Assembly (NCBI GenBank): GCA_024762735.1
Contig: JANTGU010000198.1
Coordinates: 1 to 5,045 of the forward strand
DNA from: Bacteroidales bacterium
Lineage (GTDB): Bacteria > Bacteroidota > Bacteroidia > Bacteroidales > F082
Reading direction: 5' to 3'
DNA length: 5,045 nt
Shown here: one piece after another, positions 3,035 to 5,045 of the stretch
Layout: each line of letters begins with the position of its first letter
Numbering within the stretch: the first letter of the stretch is position 1
Position numbers and translations under genes: made by a program
Notes under the pieces: model-generated
Databases searched by the model: none
What the model saw: the letters and a program-made list of their open reading frames with translations, nothing else
Told to the model about the DNA's origin: nothing

Positions 3035-5045
3035 TTAGTCAATTTCAACAATTTCGTAACCCTCGATAATGTCACCAACTTTTACATCGTTAAAGTTCTC
3101 GATGTTCAAGCCACATTCGTAACCGGTGGCCACTTCTTTAACATCATCTTTAAAACGTTTTAGCGAACCAAGATTACCGGAGTAAACCACGATGCCATCA
3201 CGAATTAACCTGACTTTGGTATTCCTGTTTATTTTGCCATCCAGCACGTAACAACCGGCAACAGTTCCCACCTTAGTAACTTTAAAGGTGTCACGGACTT
3301 CGAGGTTACAAACAACTTTTTCTTCGGTCTTTTTGGTAAGCATACCCTTAATAGCCGATTCAATTTCTTCCTTGGCCTGGTAGATAATGGAGTATAACCT
3401 TACATCAACCTGTTCGGATTCAGCTAATTTACGGGCTTGTGGCACCGGACGTACCTGGAACCCGATGATAATGGCGTTAGAGGCCGAAGCAAGCATAACA
3501 TCTGTTTCGGTAATGGCTCCCACGGCTTTGTGGATAACATTAACCTGAACTTCTTCGGTAGAGAGACGGAGCAACTCATCCGAAAGGGCTTCGATGGAAC
3601 CGTCAACATCACCTTTTACAATAATGTTAAGTTCTTTAAAGTCGCCAATGGCAAGTCGACGGCCAATTTCATCCAGGGTAATATGTTTCTTGGTTCGGAT
3701 AGACTGTTCACGAATAAGCTGCTGACGTTTGGTTGCCAGGTTCTTGGCCTCTTTTTCGTCAGCAATAACGTTGAACAAGTCACCGGCTTGAGGTGCTCCA
3801 TTAAGCCCTAACAGCAAGGCCGGCATGGATGGGCCTACTTCGTTAACGGCAACATTACGTTCGTTAAACAACGCTTTTACTTTACCGTAAACCGGACCTG
3901 CCAAAACAATATCGCCTTTTTTAAGGGTGCCGTTTTGAACTAAAATGTTGGTAACATAACCACGTCCTTTGTCGAGCAGCGATTCAAGTACGGTACCGCT
4001 GGCTAACCGGTCAGGGTTGGCCTTTAGGTCAAGCATTTCCGATTCAAGCAATACTTTTTCCAGCAGCTCTTCAATACCATCTCCATTGATGGCTGATATC
4101 TCCTGAGATTGGAATTTTCCACCCCAGTCTTCCACCAAAATATTCATGTTGGCCAACTGCTCTTTTATCTTTTCAGGGTTGGCACCTTCTTTATCAATTT
4201 TATTAAAAGCAAAAACAATGGGTACGCCGGCGGCTTGTGCATGCGTAATGGCCTCTTTAGTTTGAGGCATGACAGCATCATCAGCAGCAATAACGATGAT
4301 AGCCACATCGGTTACTTTAGCACCCCGGGCACGCATGGCGGTAAAAGCCTCGTGACCCGGTGTGTCAAGGAAAGTGATTTTCCTTTTGTCAGGCATGGTT
4401 ACCTCGTAAGCTCCAATATGCTGGGTAATACCCCCTGCTTCGCCTGCTACAACATTCGCGTGGCGTATGTAGTCGAGCAGTTTGGTTTTACCATGGTCAA
4501 CATGCCCCATCACCGTTACGATGGGCGGGCGAGATACCAATGAAGCCGGATCGTCTTCCTCTTCTTCAATACTTAAAACTTCGCTGTCAGCATCCACAAA
4601 CTCGGTTTTGTGTCCGTACTCGTCGGCAACAAACTGAATGGTTTCGGCATCCAGGCGCTGGTTGATGGATACCACCATTCCCAAGTCGAAACAGGTTTTG
4701 ATGATGTCGGTTACCCCAATGTCCATCATGTTAGCCAGCTCACTTACTGTAAGGAATTCGGTAACTTTTAAAACACTCTTTTCGGCGGCTTCCTGGGCCA
4801 TTTTATTGGCTCTTTCATCCGCGATATGACCTCTCTTCTCACGACGGTGTTTCGAAGCTTTTGATTTTCCACCACCCTGCAAGCGGGCCAGTGTTTCTTT
4901 CATCTGCTTTTGAATTTCCTCTTCCGTGAGTTCGGCTTTTGCTGCTCTTTTGGCAGGACCTTTTTTCTTTGAATCGTGATGTGATTTGCCTTTTCCTCCT
5001 TGTGCCGGTTGTTGTCCGGGTTTGTTGGCGGCAATTCGTTTACGA
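3035..5045 (-). CDS. infB: Translation initiation factor IF-2, N terminus cut by window edge
   Basis: IF-2 is the cytoplasmic GTPase that brings initiator fMet-tRNA to the 30S subunit and promotes 50S joining. In the window 669 codons are open from the right edge to TAA at 3035-3037. The Met at 4903 is internal: the frame continues upstream as a Lys/Ala/Gly-rich linker (for example GGKGKSHHDSKKKGPAKRA) with no stop, so the true start lies outside. Numbering from the first visible residue, the IF2_N domain is about 91-151. The GTPase shows G1 GHVDHGKT (180-187), switch I GGITQHIG (204-211), G3 DTPGH (227-231), G4 NKID (281-284) and a G5-like SAING near 317. The beta-barrel, IF-2 domain 3 (GDVDGSIEALSDELLRLS) and the tRNA-binding C-terminal domain (KVGTVAGCYV, LKRFKDDVKEV, GYECGLNIENFNDVKVGDIIEGYE) follow to the natural end. 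All key GTPase residues are intact. Bacteroidota IF-2 is usually 900-1,000 residues, so roughly a third is missing. A clear terminator follows; nusA would be expected upstream, beyond the window. Confidence 0.98.
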   Translation of the reverse strand, partial: RKRIAANKPGQQPAQGGKGKSHHDSKKKGPAKRAAKAELTEEEIQKQMKETLARLQGGGKSKASKHRREKRGHIADERANKMAQEAAEKSVLKVTEFLTVSELANMMDIGVTDIIKTCFDLGMVVSINQRLDAETIQFVADEYGHKTEFVDADSEVLSIEEEEDDPASLVSRPPIVTVMGHVDHGKTKLLDYIRHANVVAGEAGGITQHIGAYEVTMPDKRKITFLDTPGHEAFTAMRARGAKVTDVAIIVIAADDAVMPQTKEAITHAQAAGVPIVFAFNKIDKEGANPEKIKEQLANMNILVEDWGGKFQSQEISAINGDGIEELLEKVLLESEMLDLKANPDRLASGTVLESLLDKGRGYVTNILVQNGTLKKGDIVLAGPVYGKVKALFNERNVAVNEVGPSMPALLLGLNGAPQAGDLFNVIADEKEAKNLATKRQQLIREQSIRTKKHITLDEIGRRLAIGDFKELNIIVKGDVDGSIEALSDELLRLSTEEVQVNVIHKAVGAITETDVMLASASNAIIIGFQVRPVPQARKLAESEQVDVRLYSIIYQAKEEIESAIKGMLTKKTEEKVVCNLEVRDTFKVTKVGTVAGCYVLDGKINRNTKVRLIRDGIVVYSGNLGSLKRFKDDVKEVATGYECGLNIENFNDVKVGDIIEGYEIVEID

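Noticed and set aside
3437..3811. 124-residue open frame on the plus strand opposite infB
   Set aside because: It is antisense to the conserved IF-2 coding sequence, shows no domain, and has no promoter or ribosome signal; a shadow of infB codon use.
4109..4543. 144-residue open frame on the plus strand opposite the IF-2 GTPase domain
   Set aside because: It lies fully antisense to the G1-G4 region, whose minus-strand frame is unquestionable; the antisense product resembles no family that I know.
4638..4829. 63-residue open frame on the plus strand opposite the IF2_N domain
   Set aside because: Antisense shadow of infB with no supporting signals.
3035..4903. infB starting at the Met at 4903 (622 residues)
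   Set aside because: The frame stays open to the window edge with an IF-2-like charged linker, and Bacteroidota IF-2 has a long N-terminal part, so this Met is internal. An internal start giving a shorter isoform, as known in E. coli, cannot be judged here.

Overview
The window looks like Bacteroidota DNA. Three things point there: an AT-rich genome without Shine-Dalgarno sequences before the starts, a secreted protein ending in a type IX secretion (Por) C-terminal sorting domain, and an IF-2 whose sequence follows the Bacteroidota pattern. The exact order or family cannot be fixed from the sequence alone; a free-living or environmental Bacteroidales/Cytophagales-type organism is my guess.

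Layout. Positions 1-569 hold no convincing gene: a short palindrome at the very start, an AT-rich imperfect inverted repeat, a C7 tract, a start-less open frame and a GC-rich 10-bp palindrome. Positions 570-1100 (+) encode a 176-residue exported protein of unknown function with four cysteines. A stem-loop and a good Bacteroidota-type -7 box lie in the 131-bp gap that follows. Positions 1232-2599 (+) encode a 455-residue exported protein, probably a beta-propeller, with a type IX sorting tail. Positions 2600-2984 carry no gene but are packed with short hairpins. Positions 3035-5045 (-) are the C-terminal two thirds or so of infB (translation initiation factor IF-2), cut by the window edge and followed by a clear intrinsic terminator.

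How the parts relate. The two exported proteins are in the same direction, but each seems to have its own signals, so an operon is not demanded. infB converges on the second one, so 2600-2984 is a 3'/3' region. infB is a conserved housekeeping gene; the two secreted proteins are accessory, and nothing shows that they work with it.

The most unusual part is the hairpin-rich region at 2614-2959. At least seven short hairpins with different stem sequences stand in under 350 bp. Four of them share the same TTTA/TAAA tetraloop, and two others belong to a CACGGTT-NNN-AACCGTG family that also appears at positions 1-21. This resembles a dispersed, diversifying short palindromic repeat population (REP-like), but no mobilising gene is in the window.
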